A stretch of 64,000 nt of DNA. Source: Streptomyces sp. DvalAA-43. Its GTDB lineage: Bacteria > Actinomycetota > Actinomycetes > Streptomycetales > Streptomycetaceae. The notes under the pieces are model-generated. The model did no database searches. It had not been told where the DNA came from and saw nothing but the letters and a program-made list of their open reading frames with translations. The stretch lies in NCBI RefSeq assembly GCF_900091725.1, contig NZ_FMBW01000052.1:62001-126000 (forward strand), written 5' to 3'. Positions within the stretch are counted from its first letter, which is position 1. The number at the start of each line of letters is the position of its first letter. Position numbers and translations under genes: made by a program. Shown here in pieces: positions 34,343 through 43,642 of the stretch.

Positions 34343-35152
34343 TCACCCGTCCGGCCCCGGCACCCCCGCCGTCCGCCAGAACCGTTCCAGGATCCGCGCC
34401 AGGAACTCCCGGCCCGCGTCGCCGGTCGCCCCGGCCCGCTCCGTACCCGTGCTGCTCCAGCTCAGCGTCGACACCATCAGCGACTGGTAGTCGGCGTGCA
34501 GCTGTTCCAGTACGTCCTGGAGGAACCCGCGCTCCAGCGGCACCAGCTTCGCCACCGCCCGCAGCTGGGCCTGCCAGCGGGTGGTCACCGCGCCGCGCAG
34601 CAGCTCCGCGAGCTCCTCGTCCCGGCCGGACACCGTCACGAACCCGGCGGCCGTCAGCCCCAGCACCTCGGTGAGCGCAGCGGACTGGCGTTCATTGCCG
34701 CGCCAGCGCCCCGACTCCTCCATCCGCAGATACGCGGAGACGGTCAGTCCCAGCAGCTGCGCCAGCTCCGCAACGGCCAGCTGCCTGGCCACCCGGTGTT
34801 CCCTCAGGGTGCGCGCGGCGGTGAGGAGTTCACCCGGTGAGCACCACAACACCCCTGCCAGCGCCGTGAGTTCGTACTCGCTCGGCGCGGCGATCCCGCG
34901 CTCCCAGGCGACCACCGTCTCGGTGCTGATCCGGAGCCCGTACTGGGCCCCGAGACCGTAGGCGACATGGCCGGGAAGCATCCCCAGGGCCTCGCGCAGT
35001 CGGCGCGCGGCGGGGGCGTTGAACGGCGGGGAGGGGTACACGGCCCCACCGTAGGATTCGAGGAACGGAATGACTACGGTGTGTTCCGCCGATATCCACA
35101 GCTCGTAGGAACGTCCTAGAACGGGTGGGTTCGGAATCGACGGGTGAGGCAT
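34343..35152 (-). CDS. XRE-like helix-turn-helix protein
   Basis: This 269-aa protein carries two consecutive HTH-like segments. The first is at about residues 45-112 (ARRLREALGMLPGHVAYGLGAQYGLRISTETVVAWERG, APSEYELTALAGVL) and the second at about 118-170 (LAVAELAQLLGLTVSAYLRMEESGRWRGNERQSAALTEVLGL). An all-helical C-terminal region of unknown role follows. It is convergent with pfkA, and the two-component regulator gene upstream runs in the same direction with a 54-bp gap. Its target is unknown. Confidence 0.85.
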   Translation of the reverse strand: MPHPSIPNPPVLGRSYELWISAEHTVVIPFLESYGGAVYPSPPFNAPAARRLREALGMLPGHVAYGLGAQYGLRISTETVVAWERGIAAPSEYELTALAGVLWCSPGELLTAARTLREHRVARQLAVAELAQLLGLTVSAYLRMEESGRWRGNERQSAALTEVLGLTAAGFVTVSGRDEELAELLRGAVTTRWQAQLRAVAKLVPLERGFLQDVLEQLHADYQSLMVSTLSWSSTGTERAGATGDAGREFLARILERFWRTAGVPGPDG

Positions 35153-35206
35153 GAGCCGTCCGGTGAGGCACGAGCCGTCAGGCGGGGCCGGAGTCGACGG
35201 GTGGGG

Positions 35207-35881
35207 TCAGAGTTTCTCGGACACCCACCGGTAGTACAGCTCCGGGCGCCCGATCTGCCCGTACTGCGGACTGCGCACCGCGCGTCCCACCGTCACCAGA
35301 TGCTCCAGATAGCGGCGGGCGGTGATCCGCGAGATGCCCAGCTCCTCCCCGGCCGCCGACGCCGTCACCCCGTCCGGGGCGGCCCGCAGGGTGCGGGTGA
35401 CGGCCTCCAGCGTCGGACCGCTCAGCCCCTTCGGCAGCCGGGCCGGCTGCGGGGCGCGCAGGGCGCCGAGCGCCCGGTCCACCTCGTCCTGGCCGCTCGC
35501 CTCACCGGCCGCCGCGCGGAACTCCGCATAGCGCACGAGCCGGTCGCGCAGGGTGGCGAAGGTGAACGGCTTCAGCACGTACTGCACCACACCGAGCGAC
35601 ACCCCCTCCCGGACCACCGCCAGATCGCGCGCCGAGGTCACCGCGATGACATCCGCCGAGTGCCCGGCCGCGCGCAGCGAGCGCAGCAGATGCAGCCCGT
35701 GCCCGTCGGGCAGGTACAGATCCAGGAGCAGCAGATCGACCTGGGTGCGGTCCAGCGCCCGCACCGCCTCCGCACGCGAACGCGCGACGGCCGCCACCGC
35801 GAATCCGGGGACCCGGCCCACGTAGAGCCGATGGGCGTCCGCGGCGACGGGATCATCCTCGACGACCAGTACCTGGATCAC
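35207..35881 (-). CDS. CitB/DcuR-family response regulator
   Basis: This 224-aa regulator has a receiver domain (residues 1-125) with D54 in LLLDLYLPDG and K104 in YVLKPF. A C-terminal HTH follows at about 160-215 (DGVTASAAGEELGISRITARRYLEHLVTVGRAV). The GTG start at 35881 overlaps the kinase stop by 4 bp. The family controls C4-dicarboxylate or citrate use, and the divergent gene across the kinase is a dicarboxylate symporter, the likely target. Confidence 0.92.
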   Translation of the reverse strand: MIQVLVVEDDPVAADAHRLYVGRVPGFAVAAVARSRAEAVRALDRTQVDLLLLDLYLPDGHGLHLLRSLRAAGHSADVIAVTSARDLAVVREGVSLGVVQYVLKPFTFATLRDRLVRYAEFRAAAGEASGQDEVDRALGALRAPQPARLPKGLSGPTLEAVTRTLRAAPDGVTASAAGEELGISRITARRYLEHLVTVGRAVRSPQYGQIGRPELYYRWVSEKL

Positions 35882-37569
35882 GCCGTGGCCTCCTTCGTGG
35901 TGTGTGCCGGGCGGCCGGCGACCGCCAGCGGCAGCCGTACCGTGAACCGGGCGCCGCCGTCCGGGCCGCCGTCCAGCGTGACCGTCCCGCCGTTGCGGCG
36001 CACCGCCTGCTGGACGAGCGCCAGGCCGATGCCCCGGCCGGTGCCGTGCGTCGACCAGCCGCGGTCGAACACCTCGGCGGCGTCCCGCGGATCGATCCCG
36101 GCCCCCGTGTCGGCGACCCGCAGCAGCAGTTCGCCCTCCCCGGCGAGCGCGGTGACGGTGACCCGGGCGCGGGCGGACCGGCCGCCGCCCGTGCTCCGCT
36201 GGGCGGGCACGGCCCCGGGGTCCGGCCCGCCGGTCGCCGCCTCCGAGGCCGCGTCCACCGCGTTGTCGATCAGATTGCCGAGGATCGTCACCAGGTCCCG
36301 CTGCGGCAGCGTGGTGGGCAGGGCCCCGTCGTCGATCAGGCTGTCGTCCGCGAGCACCAGCTCCACCCCCCGTTCGTTCGCCTGCGCCGCCTTGCCGAGC
36401 AGCAGGGCGGCCAGTACCGGTTCGGCGACCGCGTCCACCACCCGGTCCGTGAGGGCCTGGGCCAGCTCCAACTCGGCGGTGGCGAAGCCCACCGCCTCCT
36501 CGGCCCGGCCCAGCTCGATCAGCGAGACGACGGTGTGCAGCCGGTTCGCCGCCTCGTGCGCCTGCGAGCGCAGCGCCTGGGTGAACCCCCGCTCGGAGTC
36601 CAACTCGCCGGACAGCGCCTGGAGTTCCGTGTGATCGCGCAGGGTCACGACCGTGCCGCGCTGCTCCCCGCCCACCACCGGACGGGTGTTGACCACGATC
36701 ACCCGGTCCGCCGTCAGATGCAGCTCGTCGACCCGCTCCTCGGAGGCGAGCAGCGCTCCCGTCAGCGGCGCCGGAAGATCCAGTTCGGCGACCCTGCGCC
36801 CGACCGCGCCCGGCCCCAGGCCGAGCAGCTCCCGGCCCGCGTCGTTGATCAGCGCGATCCGCCGCCGCCCGTCGAGCATCAGGAGCCCCTCGCGCACCGC
36901 GTGCAGCGTGGCCTGGTGGTAGTCGTGCAGCCGGCTCAGCTCGGCGGCGTTCATGCCGTGGGTGTGCCGCCGCAGCCGGGCGTTGATCACATACGTGCCG
37001 ATGCCGCCGAGCGCGAGCGCCCCGCCTGCCGCCAGCCCCAGCGCCCCGAGCTGCGCCCGCACCTGCGAGGAGACCCGCTCGACCGTGATGCCCGCACTGA
37101 CCAGACCGGTGATCCGGCCGCCGTCCCGGATCGGGGTGACGACCCGGATCGAGGGGCCGAGCGTGCCGGTGTACGTCTCGGAGAACGTCTCGCCGCGCAG
37201 CGCCCGCGCGGTGTGCCCGAGGAACTCCTCGCCGATCCGCTGGGAGTCCGGGTGCGTCCAGCGGACCCGCTGCGGGGACATGATCGTCACGAAGGCGATC
37301 CCGGTGTCCCTGCGGACCTTCTCCGCGTACGGCTGGAGCACGGCGGACGGGTCCGGGGTGCGGATCGCCTCCCGTACGGACGGCGAGTCGGCGATCGCCA
37401 GCGCGGCCGCCCTGACCTGCCGGGCCGCGGTCTCCTTCGCCTGCTCGCTGCCGGAGGCGTAGGCGAAGAACGCGCACCCCGCGACCACCGCCGCCACCAG
37501 CACCACCTGCATGGCGAAGAGCTGACCGGCCAGGCTGCGCGGGCGGGTCCGGGGGCGGGGGAGACGCAT
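35878..37569 (-). CDS. CitA/DcuS-family sensor histidine kinase
   Basis: This 563-aa kinase has TM1 (about residues 18-40), a periplasmic PDC/Cache-type sensor domain (about 41-170), TM2 (about 174-197), a cytoplasmic PAS domain (about 215-315), the dimerisation helix RSQAHEAANRLHTVVSLIELG with H338, and an ATPase domain with NLIDNAVDAA and DTGAGIDP. This is the layout of carboxylate-sensing CitA/DcuS. Start is ATG 37569. It is divergent from the symporter gene, with 172 bp between. Confidence 0.93.
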   Translation of the reverse strand: MRLPRPRTRPRSLAGQLFAMQVVLVAAVVAGCAFFAYASGSEQAKETAARQVRAAALAIADSPSVREAIRTPDPSAVLQPYAEKVRRDTGIAFVTIMSPQRVRWTHPDSQRIGEEFLGHTARALRGETFSETYTGTLGPSIRVVTPIRDGGRITGLVSAGITVERVSSQVRAQLGALGLAAGGALALGGIGTYVINARLRRHTHGMNAAELSRLHDYHQATLHAVREGLLMLDGRRRIALINDAGRELLGLGPGAVGRRVAELDLPAPLTGALLASEERVDELHLTADRVIVVNTRPVVGGEQRGTVVTLRDHTELQALSGELDSERGFTQALRSQAHEAANRLHTVVSLIELGRAEEAVGFATAELELAQALTDRVVDAVAEPVLAALLLGKAAQANERGVELVLADDSLIDDGALPTTLPQRDLVTILGNLIDNAVDAASEAATGGPDPGAVPAQRSTGGGRSARARVTVTALAGEGELLLRVADTGAGIDPRDAAEVFDRGWSTHGTGRGIGLALVQQAVRRNGGTVTLDGGPDGGARFTVRLPLAVAGRPAHTTKEATA

Positions 37570-37741
37570 GGGCCCAGTCTGCCTGGCCGAAAACACATGA
37601 ACGAAATGCACGTAACGGTGACCGGCGTCACAGGGAGCGAGATATTCGCCAAGGGTTTTTTCGTCCGACGGCTCCGATCCGCCGGACAGCCCTTGCGCCC
37701 CCAGGGACGGGGAGCGACCCGGACGAGCCGAGGAGTACCCC

Positions 37742-39100
37742 GTGGGAGTGGCAGTCGCCAAGCGGGACCGCACGCACTATCTGTATCTGGCCGTGATCGC
37801 GGCGGTGGCGCTCGGCATTCTCGTGGGCTTCGCCGCCCCGGGCTTCGCCGTCGAGCTCAAGCCGATCGGCACCGGCTTCGTGAACCTGATCAAGATGATG
37901 ATCTCGCCCATCATCTTCTGCACGATCGTGCTGGGCGTCGGATCGGTGCGCAAGGCCGCCAAGGTCGGCGCGGTCGGCGGTCTCGCCCTCGGCTACTTCC
38001 TGGTGATGTCGACCGTCGCGCTCGCCATCGGCCTGCTCGTCGGCAACCTCCTGGAGCCCGGCCAGGGCCTCCACCTCACCGAGGCCGTGCGCGCCGCGGG
38101 CGAGAAGCAGGCGGCCGGGGCGAGCGAGTCCACCGCCGACTTCCTGCTCGGCATCATCCCGACGACGATCGTCTCCGCCTTCACCCAGGGCGAGGTGCTC
38201 CAGACCCTGCTCATCGCCCTGCTCGCGGGCTTCGCACTCCAGGCCATGGGCACGGCGGGCGAACCGGTGCTGCGCGGCATCGGCCACATCCAGCGCCTCG
38301 TCTTCCGGATCCTCGCCATGATCATGTGGGCGGCCCCGGTCGGAGCGTTCGGCGCGATGGCGGCGGTGGTCGGCGAGACCGGCGTCGACGCGCTGAAGTC
38401 CCTGGCGATCATCATGATCGGCTTCTACCTCACCTGCGCGATCTTCGTCTTCGTGGTGCTCGGCACCATCCTGCGGCTGGTCGCCGGGGTCAATCTGATC
38501 GCCCTGCTGAAGTACCTGGGCCGTGAGTTCCTGCTGATCCTCTCCACCTCCTCCTCCGAGTCCGCGCTGCCGCGGCTCATCGCGAAGATGGAGCACCTCG
38601 GGGTCAGCCGCCCGGTCGTCGGCATCACCGTGCCGACCGGCTACTCCTTCAACCTCGACGGCACCGCGATCTACCTCACGATGTCCTCGCTCTTCATCGC
38701 CAACGCGATGGGCGACCCGCTGAGCGCCGGTGAGCAGGTCTCGCTGCTGCTCTTCATGATCGTCGCCTCGAAGGGCGCCGCCGGGGTCACCGGCGCGGGC
38801 CTGGCCACCCTCGCGGGCGGCCTCCAGTCGCACCGCCCCGGACTGGTCGACGGCGTCGGCCTGATCGTCGGCATCGACCGCTTCATGAGCGAGGCCCGCG
38901 CCATGACCAACTTCGCGGGCAACGCGGTGGCCACCGTCCTGGTCGGCACCTGGACCAAGGAGATCGACAAGGAGCGGGTGGACAAGGTCCTCTCGGGCGC
39001 GCTCCCGTGGACCGAGCAGATGCTCAACCAGGACGCCGAGGGCGCGGACGTCCCGGAGCCGCGCGACGGCGACGGGAAGCCCGTCCTGACGAAGGCGTAG
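37742..39100 (+). CDS. dctA: Dicarboxylate/proton-sodium symporter (DctA type)
   Basis: This 452-aa DAACS-family uptake carrier has about eight membrane helices and the family signatures SSSESALPRL (hairpin loop 1), GYSFNLDGTAIYLTMSS (NMDGT-like metal site) and SKGAAGVTGAG (hairpin loop 2). The substrates are probably C4-dicarboxylates such as succinate, fumarate and malate. The GTG start at 37742 follows GAGGAGT. Control by the divergent CitA/CitB-like pair is inferred from position. A terminator follows at 39116. Confidence 0.93.
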   Translation: MGVAVAKRDRTHYLYLAVIAAVALGILVGFAAPGFAVELKPIGTGFVNLIKMMISPIIFCTIVLGVGSVRKAAKVGAVGGLALGYFLVMSTVALAIGLLVGNLLEPGQGLHLTEAVRAAGEKQAAGASESTADFLLGIIPTTIVSAFTQGEVLQTLLIALLAGFALQAMGTAGEPVLRGIGHIQRLVFRILAMIMWAAPVGAFGAMAAVVGETGVDALKSLAIIMIGFYLTCAIFVFVVLGTILRLVAGVNLIALLKYLGREFLLILSTSSSESALPRLIAKMEHLGVSRPVVGITVPTGYSFNLDGTAIYLTMSSLFIANAMGDPLSAGEQVSLLLFMIVASKGAAGVTGAGLATLAGGLQSHRPGLVDGVGLIVGIDRFMSEARAMTNFAGNAVATVLVGTWTKEIDKERVDKVLSGALPWTEQMLNQDAEGADVPEPRDGDGKPVLTKA

Positions 39101-39115
39101 ACGTACCGGGAACAC

Positions 39116-39153
39116 CGCTGAGGGGCCGTCGCGGAAGCGGCGGCCCCTCAGCG
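39116..39153 (+). terminator. Terminator of dctA
   Basis: CGCTGAGGGGCCG and CGGCCCCTCAGCG form a perfect 13-bp stem 15 bp after the stop codon. Confidence 0.85.
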
Positions 39154-39157
39154 CTTG

Positions 39158-39177
39158 CCTTGACGTCCGCGTCAAGG
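39158..39177. promoter_or_regulatory. MerR-type operator in the merR-trx promoter
   Basis: CCTTGACG and CGTCAAGG are perfect arms around TCCG. The left arm contains a -35-like TTGACG, so the dyad lies between -35 and -10, the standard MerR geometry. It ends 15 bp before the merR start. Confidence 0.8.
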
Positions 39178-39192
39178 TCTACCGTCGAAGAC

Positions 39193-39597
39193 ATGCGAAT
39201 CGGGGAGCTGGCCGAACAGGCCGGGACGACCACGCGGACTCTGCGGTACTACGAGTCACGCGGGCTGCTGCCCGCGCGGCGGGCCGACAACGGCTACCGC
39301 GCGTACGACGAGGACGATCTGCGGCTCGTCCAGCAGATCCGGACCCTTCAGGACTTCGGGTTCGAGCTGGAGGAGACCCGGCCGTTCGTCGAGTGCCTGC
39401 GCGCCGGTCACCCGGCCGGTGACGCCTGCCCCGCCTCGCTCGTCGTATACCGGCGCAAGCTCGACGAGCTCGACTCGCTCATCGAGCAGCTCCGGGCGGT
39501 CCGCGCCCAGGTGGGCGCGGAGCTCGCCAGGGCCGAACTGGAGGCCGGGGCGGCGCTGCCCGGCGGTCCGGAACCACGTTGTGAACTGGGAGGATGA
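39193..39597 (+). CDS. MerR-family transcriptional regulator
   Basis: This 134-aa regulator starts MRIGELAEQAGTTTRTLRYYESRGLL (HTH, residues 1-70). A coiled-coil helix follows, then a short C-terminus with three Cys (ECLRAGHPAGDACPA and the terminal PRCELGG). Cys residues in this place are used by ZntR/SoxR-like members to sense metals or thiol stress, but the spacing here does not match a known metal site. It is followed after 3 bp by a thioredoxin gene, with a MerR dyad in the shared promoter, so it probably controls that thioredoxin. Confidence 0.93.
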   Translation: MRIGELAEQAGTTTRTLRYYESRGLLPARRADNGYRAYDEDDLRLVQQIRTLQDFGFELEETRPFVECLRAGHPAGDACPASLVVYRRKLDELDSLIEQLRAVRAQVGAELARAELEAGAALPGGPEPRCELGG

Positions 39598-39600
39598 CAG

Positions 39601-39942
39601 ATGATTCATGCAGAGGGTGTGGCCGAGGTCACCGACGCCACCTTCGACACGGAGGTGCTCGCGGCACAAGGCCCCGTCCTGGTCGAGTTCACCGCCGACT
39701 GGTGCGGCCCGTGCCGCCAGCTCGCCCCCGTGCTCAGCGCCGTCGCCACCGAGCTGGCCGGGCGCATGGAGGTCGTCCAGCTGGACATCGACACCAACCC
39801 GGCCATCGCCAGCCGGTACGCGGTGCTCTCGGCGCCGACCCTGATGGTCTTCCGCTCCGGCGAGCCCGTGAAGTCGATGGTCGGCGCCCGCCCCAAGCGC
39901 CGCCTGCTCCAGGAACTGGAGGACGTCTTCGCGACGGTGTGA
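39601..39942 (+). CDS. Thioredoxin
   Basis: This 113-aa thioredoxin begins MIHAEGVAEVTDATFDTEVL and has the classical active site FTADWCGPCRQLAP at about residues 32-45 and the cis-Pro loop SAPTLMVF at about 78-85. GGGAGG in the end of merR serves as its ribosome site. With the MerR regulator it forms a two-gene operon that probably answers disulfide or electrophile stress. Confidence 0.95.
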   Translation: MIHAEGVAEVTDATFDTEVLAAQGPVLVEFTADWCGPCRQLAPVLSAVATELAGRMEVVQLDIDTNPAIASRYAVLSAPTLMVFRSGEPVKSMVGARPKRRLLQELEDVFATV

Positions 39943-40080
39943 GGCGGGGCGCCGCCCCACGGTGTCCTGCCTCCGGTCCGCCGATCGGACGGGGAACGTG
40001 GCCGATCGGCAGACGCGGCGGCGTGGTCGGTGCGCCTAGCGTCGTCCGGACCAGGCCACCACGCTTTGAGAGGAACGCCG

Positions 40081-41328
40081 ATGGGGCAGCGAGGGACGAC
40101 CGGAGCGGCCGACGGCACGGCCGTGACCGGGGCGACCAAGGAGTTCGAGCCGGACGTCATGGACCTGTTCGTGAAGACGCTGCGCCGTGCGGTCGGGCGG
40201 GAGTTGTCGTCCGTGGGGACGGACACACTGCTGGCGGAGCTCGTGTCGGGGGACACGGACGCCGGTGAGACGATCGCCCCGGGCATACGGAAGGCCGGTT
40301 CGCTCAGCGGATCGATCGCCGGCCGGGCGGGCCGGGGCTGGGCGAGCGACGACGAAGCACCCGGTGCGCCGACCGGCGCCGGTGCGGAAGCCGGTCCGGA
40401 CGCTGCCGACGCGCGAGAGGTGGACGCCGCCTGGCGTGAGGCACGGTGGCGCCTCGGACTGGGCTCGCGCGGACCGGCCGCGGACAGCGGCTCGGCGCTG
40501 CCCGGGATGAGCGGGGCGATGCGGGCGTGCCTGCTGCTCGCGCTCCGGTCGGCCCGCGCCGAGGGGACGGTCTCCGCGCGCTGCCGCCATGTGGCCCGCG
40601 CCCTGCTGGAGCTGCCGGACACCCGGGCGCGGGAAGCCCTGCTGCTGCAACGGCTGGACATCGCTGCCGCGTCGAGCGCGCTCGACCGACTGGACGCGCG
40701 CGCCGCGGCGGAGACCGAAGGGCCGGAATCCCGCGGCGTCACCCTTCTCCGCCGGGCCGGAACGCTGGGCAGGAGCGGCAACATCCTCTCCCGCGCCCTG
40801 ACTTCATGGACCTCCGGGAGCAGCGTGAACGGCTCACCGGTTCTGTTCGCGGTGTCCGTCGAGGCCACGCGGCAGGCGGTACGGTGCGGGCGCGCCGCGG
40901 TCGAACCGGTGGATCTTCTGCTGGGGACGCCGGCGCTGGACCGGGCACTGTTCGTCTCCGGCCGCTCGCTGCCCGCGAGTCTGGCGGAGGCCAACTCCGC
41001 CGCAGCCCTGATGCGCCGACACGGCCTACGGCAGGACTCCCTGGTCTCAGCGGCGTCGGCGTCGGCGGGCCCGTACGCCGCCGCGCCCGACAGCGGCGGC
41101 GTACGGCCGTCCGCCGCCGCCGAGCGGACCATGGCGAGGGCCCGGCTGACCGCCGCCGAGCAGGGATCGCCCACGGTCGGCACGGTCCACCTGCTGTCCG
41201 CGCTGCTCGACGAGACGGCGACGGACGCGGACGCCGGGGCCGGTGGCCAGGTCGTCGCGCTGCTCACCGAGGCCGGGGTGGACGTGGCCGCGCTGCGGGC
41301 GGAGCCGAGCCTCCGGCCGGGCGCATGA
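40081..41328 (+). CDS. Clp N-terminal-repeat protein lacking an ATPase domain
   Basis: This 415-aa protein contains four degenerate Clp-N-like helical repeats, at about residues 22-75, 143-205, 252-312 and 345-408. The clearest is the last (AAERTMARARLTAAEQGSPTVGTVHLLSALLDE). There is no Walker motif, no AAA+ domain and no protease motif. It has no signal peptide. It precedes a histidine kinase/NarL regulator pair by 76 bp in the same direction. Clp-N domains bind adaptors and substrates, so a substrate-binding or anti-chaperone role is imaginable, but nothing establishes it. Confidence 0.75.
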   Translation: MGQRGTTGAADGTAVTGATKEFEPDVMDLFVKTLRRAVGRELSSVGTDTLLAELVSGDTDAGETIAPGIRKAGSLSGSIAGRAGRGWASDDEAPGAPTGAGAEAGPDAADAREVDAAWREARWRLGLGSRGPAADSGSALPGMSGAMRACLLLALRSARAEGTVSARCRHVARALLELPDTRAREALLLQRLDIAAASSALDRLDARAAAETEGPESRGVTLLRRAGTLGRSGNILSRALTSWTSGSSVNGSPVLFAVSVEATRQAVRCGRAAVEPVDLLLGTPALDRALFVSGRSLPASLAEANSAAALMRRHGLRQDSLVSAASASAGPYAAAPDSGGVRPSAAAERTMARARLTAAEQGSPTVGTVHLLSALLDETATDADAGAGGQVVALLTEAGVDVAALRAEPSLRPGA

Positions 41329-41404
41329 CACCCGGGCCCGCCGGACGGCGCCCCCCTCGGCTACCGTTCCTCCCGGCACACCCGGAGGCGGGGCGGGGAA
41401 GATC

Positions 41405-42910
41405 ATGAGTCAGGCGCCCGAGCGCACACGGCTGTCGAGCCCGGCCCGACGACCGGGGCGCGGACCGGCCGGTGTGCCGCGGTGGTTGCACCGCGAGGCG
41501 GTGGAGTGCTGGTCCGCGGTGCGTGCCGCCGAGCGCCGTACGGTCGTCACCGAGGGGCTGCTCTGCGCCCTGGTGGCGGCCATCGGTCTGCTGCCGCTGC
41601 CGCTGGTGCCCCCGGACCGGCTCGTACCGGCCGTCGTGGAGGCGCTGTGGGCGGCGATGCTCGTCCCCGCACGGCGCGCCCGGCCGGGCGCCGCGGTCCT
41701 GGGTTCCGCCGTGCTGGTCGTGGGGGACAACGTGTGGACCCTGGCGGTGGCGCCGCTCATCGTGCTGTCCGCCACCCGCCGCATCGCACCGGCACGGCGC
41801 GTGTGGCAGCTCGTCGGGGTGGCCTGTGCCGTCGTCGGTGTCCTGGCCCTCGCCCGTGGCGCGCTGGTCCGGACCGAGGCCCTGCTGCCGGAGCTGGCCG
41901 GGAACGCGGTCTCGTGCGTGCTGCTCCTTCTCCTTCCGGCCCTGTCCGGCACCCTGTTGGGGCGGCGGCGCCCCCTGGTCAGCCTGTTGCGGGAACGCAA
42001 CGCCTACCTGGAGCAGGCCCGCGCGCTCACCGCCGCGACGGCCCGGCTGGAGGAACGCACCCGGATCGCGGGGGAGATGCACGACCTCCTGGGACACCGG
42101 CTGAGCCTGATCTCGGTGCACGCCGGGGCGCTCGAACTCGGTGCCGCGCGCCAGGCACCCGCCCTCGCCGGGCAGGCCGAACTGCTCCGTGCGACAGCGG
42201 GCACCGCCATGGAGGAACTGCGCGAGATCCTCGGCGTCCTGCGGCACGAGGACAGCCCCCGCGCGGCGGACGGAACCGGGGAGGAGACGGGTACGCGCGC
42301 GGACATCGCCGCCCTCGTGGAGGAGTCCCGGCGGACCGGCGGCAGCGTCGGGCTGGACTGGTCCGTGCCCGACACGGCCGAGATGGATCCGCGTACGCGT
42401 CAGGCGATCCACCGAGTGGTCCGCGAAGGACTGACGAACGTACTGAAACACGCGTCCGGTGCGCCCACCGGGGTGGTGGTGCGAAGCACGGACCGGGGCG
42501 TCGACGTGTCCGTGACCAACGAGGCGCCCCCTGCGTCCGGCCGCTCCCACGGGGGTAGCCGCAGCGGGCTGGCCGGCTGCCAGGAACGGGTCTCGCTGCT
42601 CGGCGGCACGTTCCGCGCGGGTCCCCTGACGAACGGTGGATTCCGTGTGACGGCCTGGCTCCCCACGCAAGGGAACGACCCCCTGGGATCCGCCGCGTCG
42701 CAGGAGGCCCTCGCCGGACCGGCTCCGGACGCGGCCCGCGTCCCACCCCACGGCACCGGACAGAGAGGAGCGCGCGCTCCGCTGCCGGACGAGATCCTGA
42801 CCTGGCCGCGCGTCCTGGGATCGGGCTGCCTCGCCCTCCTGGTGACCCTGCCCACGACCGTCTTCCTCGCCGTACTGCTGGTCTACCAGGTCCTGAGTGC
42901 CGTCCCGTAA
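41405..42910 (+). CDS. NarL-type sensor histidine kinase with extra C-terminal membrane segment
   Basis: This 501-aa kinase has several N-terminal hydrophobic segments (about residues 50-185). The HisKA_3 motif ARLEERTRIAGEMHDLLGHRLSL carries H226, and an HATPase_c domain follows to about 420 (REGLTNVLKHASG, SGLAGCQERV). Unusually, another hydrophobic helix follows at about 470-498 (LGSGCLALLVTLPTTVFLAVLLVYQVL), tethering the catalytic end to the membrane. Start is ATG 41405. It is followed after 51 bp by its response regulator. Confidence 0.92.
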   Translation: MSQAPERTRLSSPARRPGRGPAGVPRWLHREAVECWSAVRAAERRTVVTEGLLCALVAAIGLLPLPLVPPDRLVPAVVEALWAAMLVPARRARPGAAVLGSAVLVVGDNVWTLAVAPLIVLSATRRIAPARRVWQLVGVACAVVGVLALARGALVRTEALLPELAGNAVSCVLLLLLPALSGTLLGRRRPLVSLLRERNAYLEQARALTAATARLEERTRIAGEMHDLLGHRLSLISVHAGALELGAARQAPALAGQAELLRATAGTAMEELREILGVLRHEDSPRAADGTGEETGTRADIAALVEESRRTGGSVGLDWSVPDTAEMDPRTRQAIHRVVREGLTNVLKHASGAPTGVVVRSTDRGVDVSVTNEAPPASGRSHGGSRSGLAGCQERVSLLGGTFRAGPLTNGGFRVTAWLPTQGNDPLGSAASQEALAGPAPDAARVPPHGTGQRGARAPLPDEILTWPRVLGSGCLALLVTLPTTVFLAVLLVYQVLSAVP

Positions 42911-42961
42911 CCCCTGGCGGGCGCACGACGACCGCGATGGCACCTCGCCTAGGATGGGCCG

Positions 42962-43615
42962 ATGATCCGAGCCCTGGTCGCCGACGACGAGGCGCTGATG
43001 CGCACGGGAATCCGGCTGATCCTGGAGAACGCCGACGACATCGACGTGGTCGCCGAGGCGGGCAACGGCCGTGAGGCCGCCGAGGCATGCCGCGCCCAGG
43101 ACATCGATGTCGCCCTGCTCGACATCAAGATGCCGGGAGGGGACGGCATCGCCGCCGCCGAGGACATCGCGCGCCTCTCGCCCCGCACCTCCGTCGTGAT
43201 GCTGACCGCGTTCGGCGAGGAAGCGAGCGTGACGCGCGCCCTGCGGGCCGGTGCCGGCGGATTCCTCCTCAAGGACACCGGCCCCGCCGAACTGATCCAC
43301 GCGGTACGACTCGCGGCCCGGGGCGAACCGGTACTGGCCCCCCGGATCACCCGGCGGCTGCTGGAACGGCACGTGACGTCCGGCCGGGACACCGAGGCCG
43401 CGCTGCGCCGGACCGAAGAGCTGACCCCGGCCGAACGGGACGTCCTGCGGCTGCTGGGAACGGGCCTGTCCAACGCGGAGATCGCCGATCGGCTGTATCT
43501 GAGCGCCGGCACGGTCAAGGCGCACATCAGCCGGATCCTCACCCGCACCGGCTGCGCCAACCGCGTACAGGCCGCGGTCCTCGCCCACGACGCCGGCCTG
43601 CTCACCGGTCGTTGA
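42962..43615 (+). CDS. NarL/LuxR-family response regulator
   Basis: This 217-aa regulator has a receiver domain with D54 in ALLDIKMPGG and K104 in FLLKDTG. The C-terminal LuxR-type HTH is at about residues 150-210 (LTPAERDVLRLLGTGLSNAEIADRLYLSAGTVKAHISRIL). It is the cognate regulator of the upstream kinase and convergent with glgB, 27 bp away. The target genes are unknown. Confidence 0.94.
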   Translation: MIRALVADDEALMRTGIRLILENADDIDVVAEAGNGREAAEACRAQDIDVALLDIKMPGGDGIAAAEDIARLSPRTSVVMLTAFGEEASVTRALRAGAGGFLLKDTGPAELIHAVRLAARGEPVLAPRITRRLLERHVTSGRDTEAALRRTEELTPAERDVLRLLGTGLSNAEIADRLYLSAGTVKAHISRILTRTGCANRVQAAVLAHDAGLLTGR

Positions 43616-43642
43616 GCCGTTCTCCGCGGCCCCGCGCCCCGC

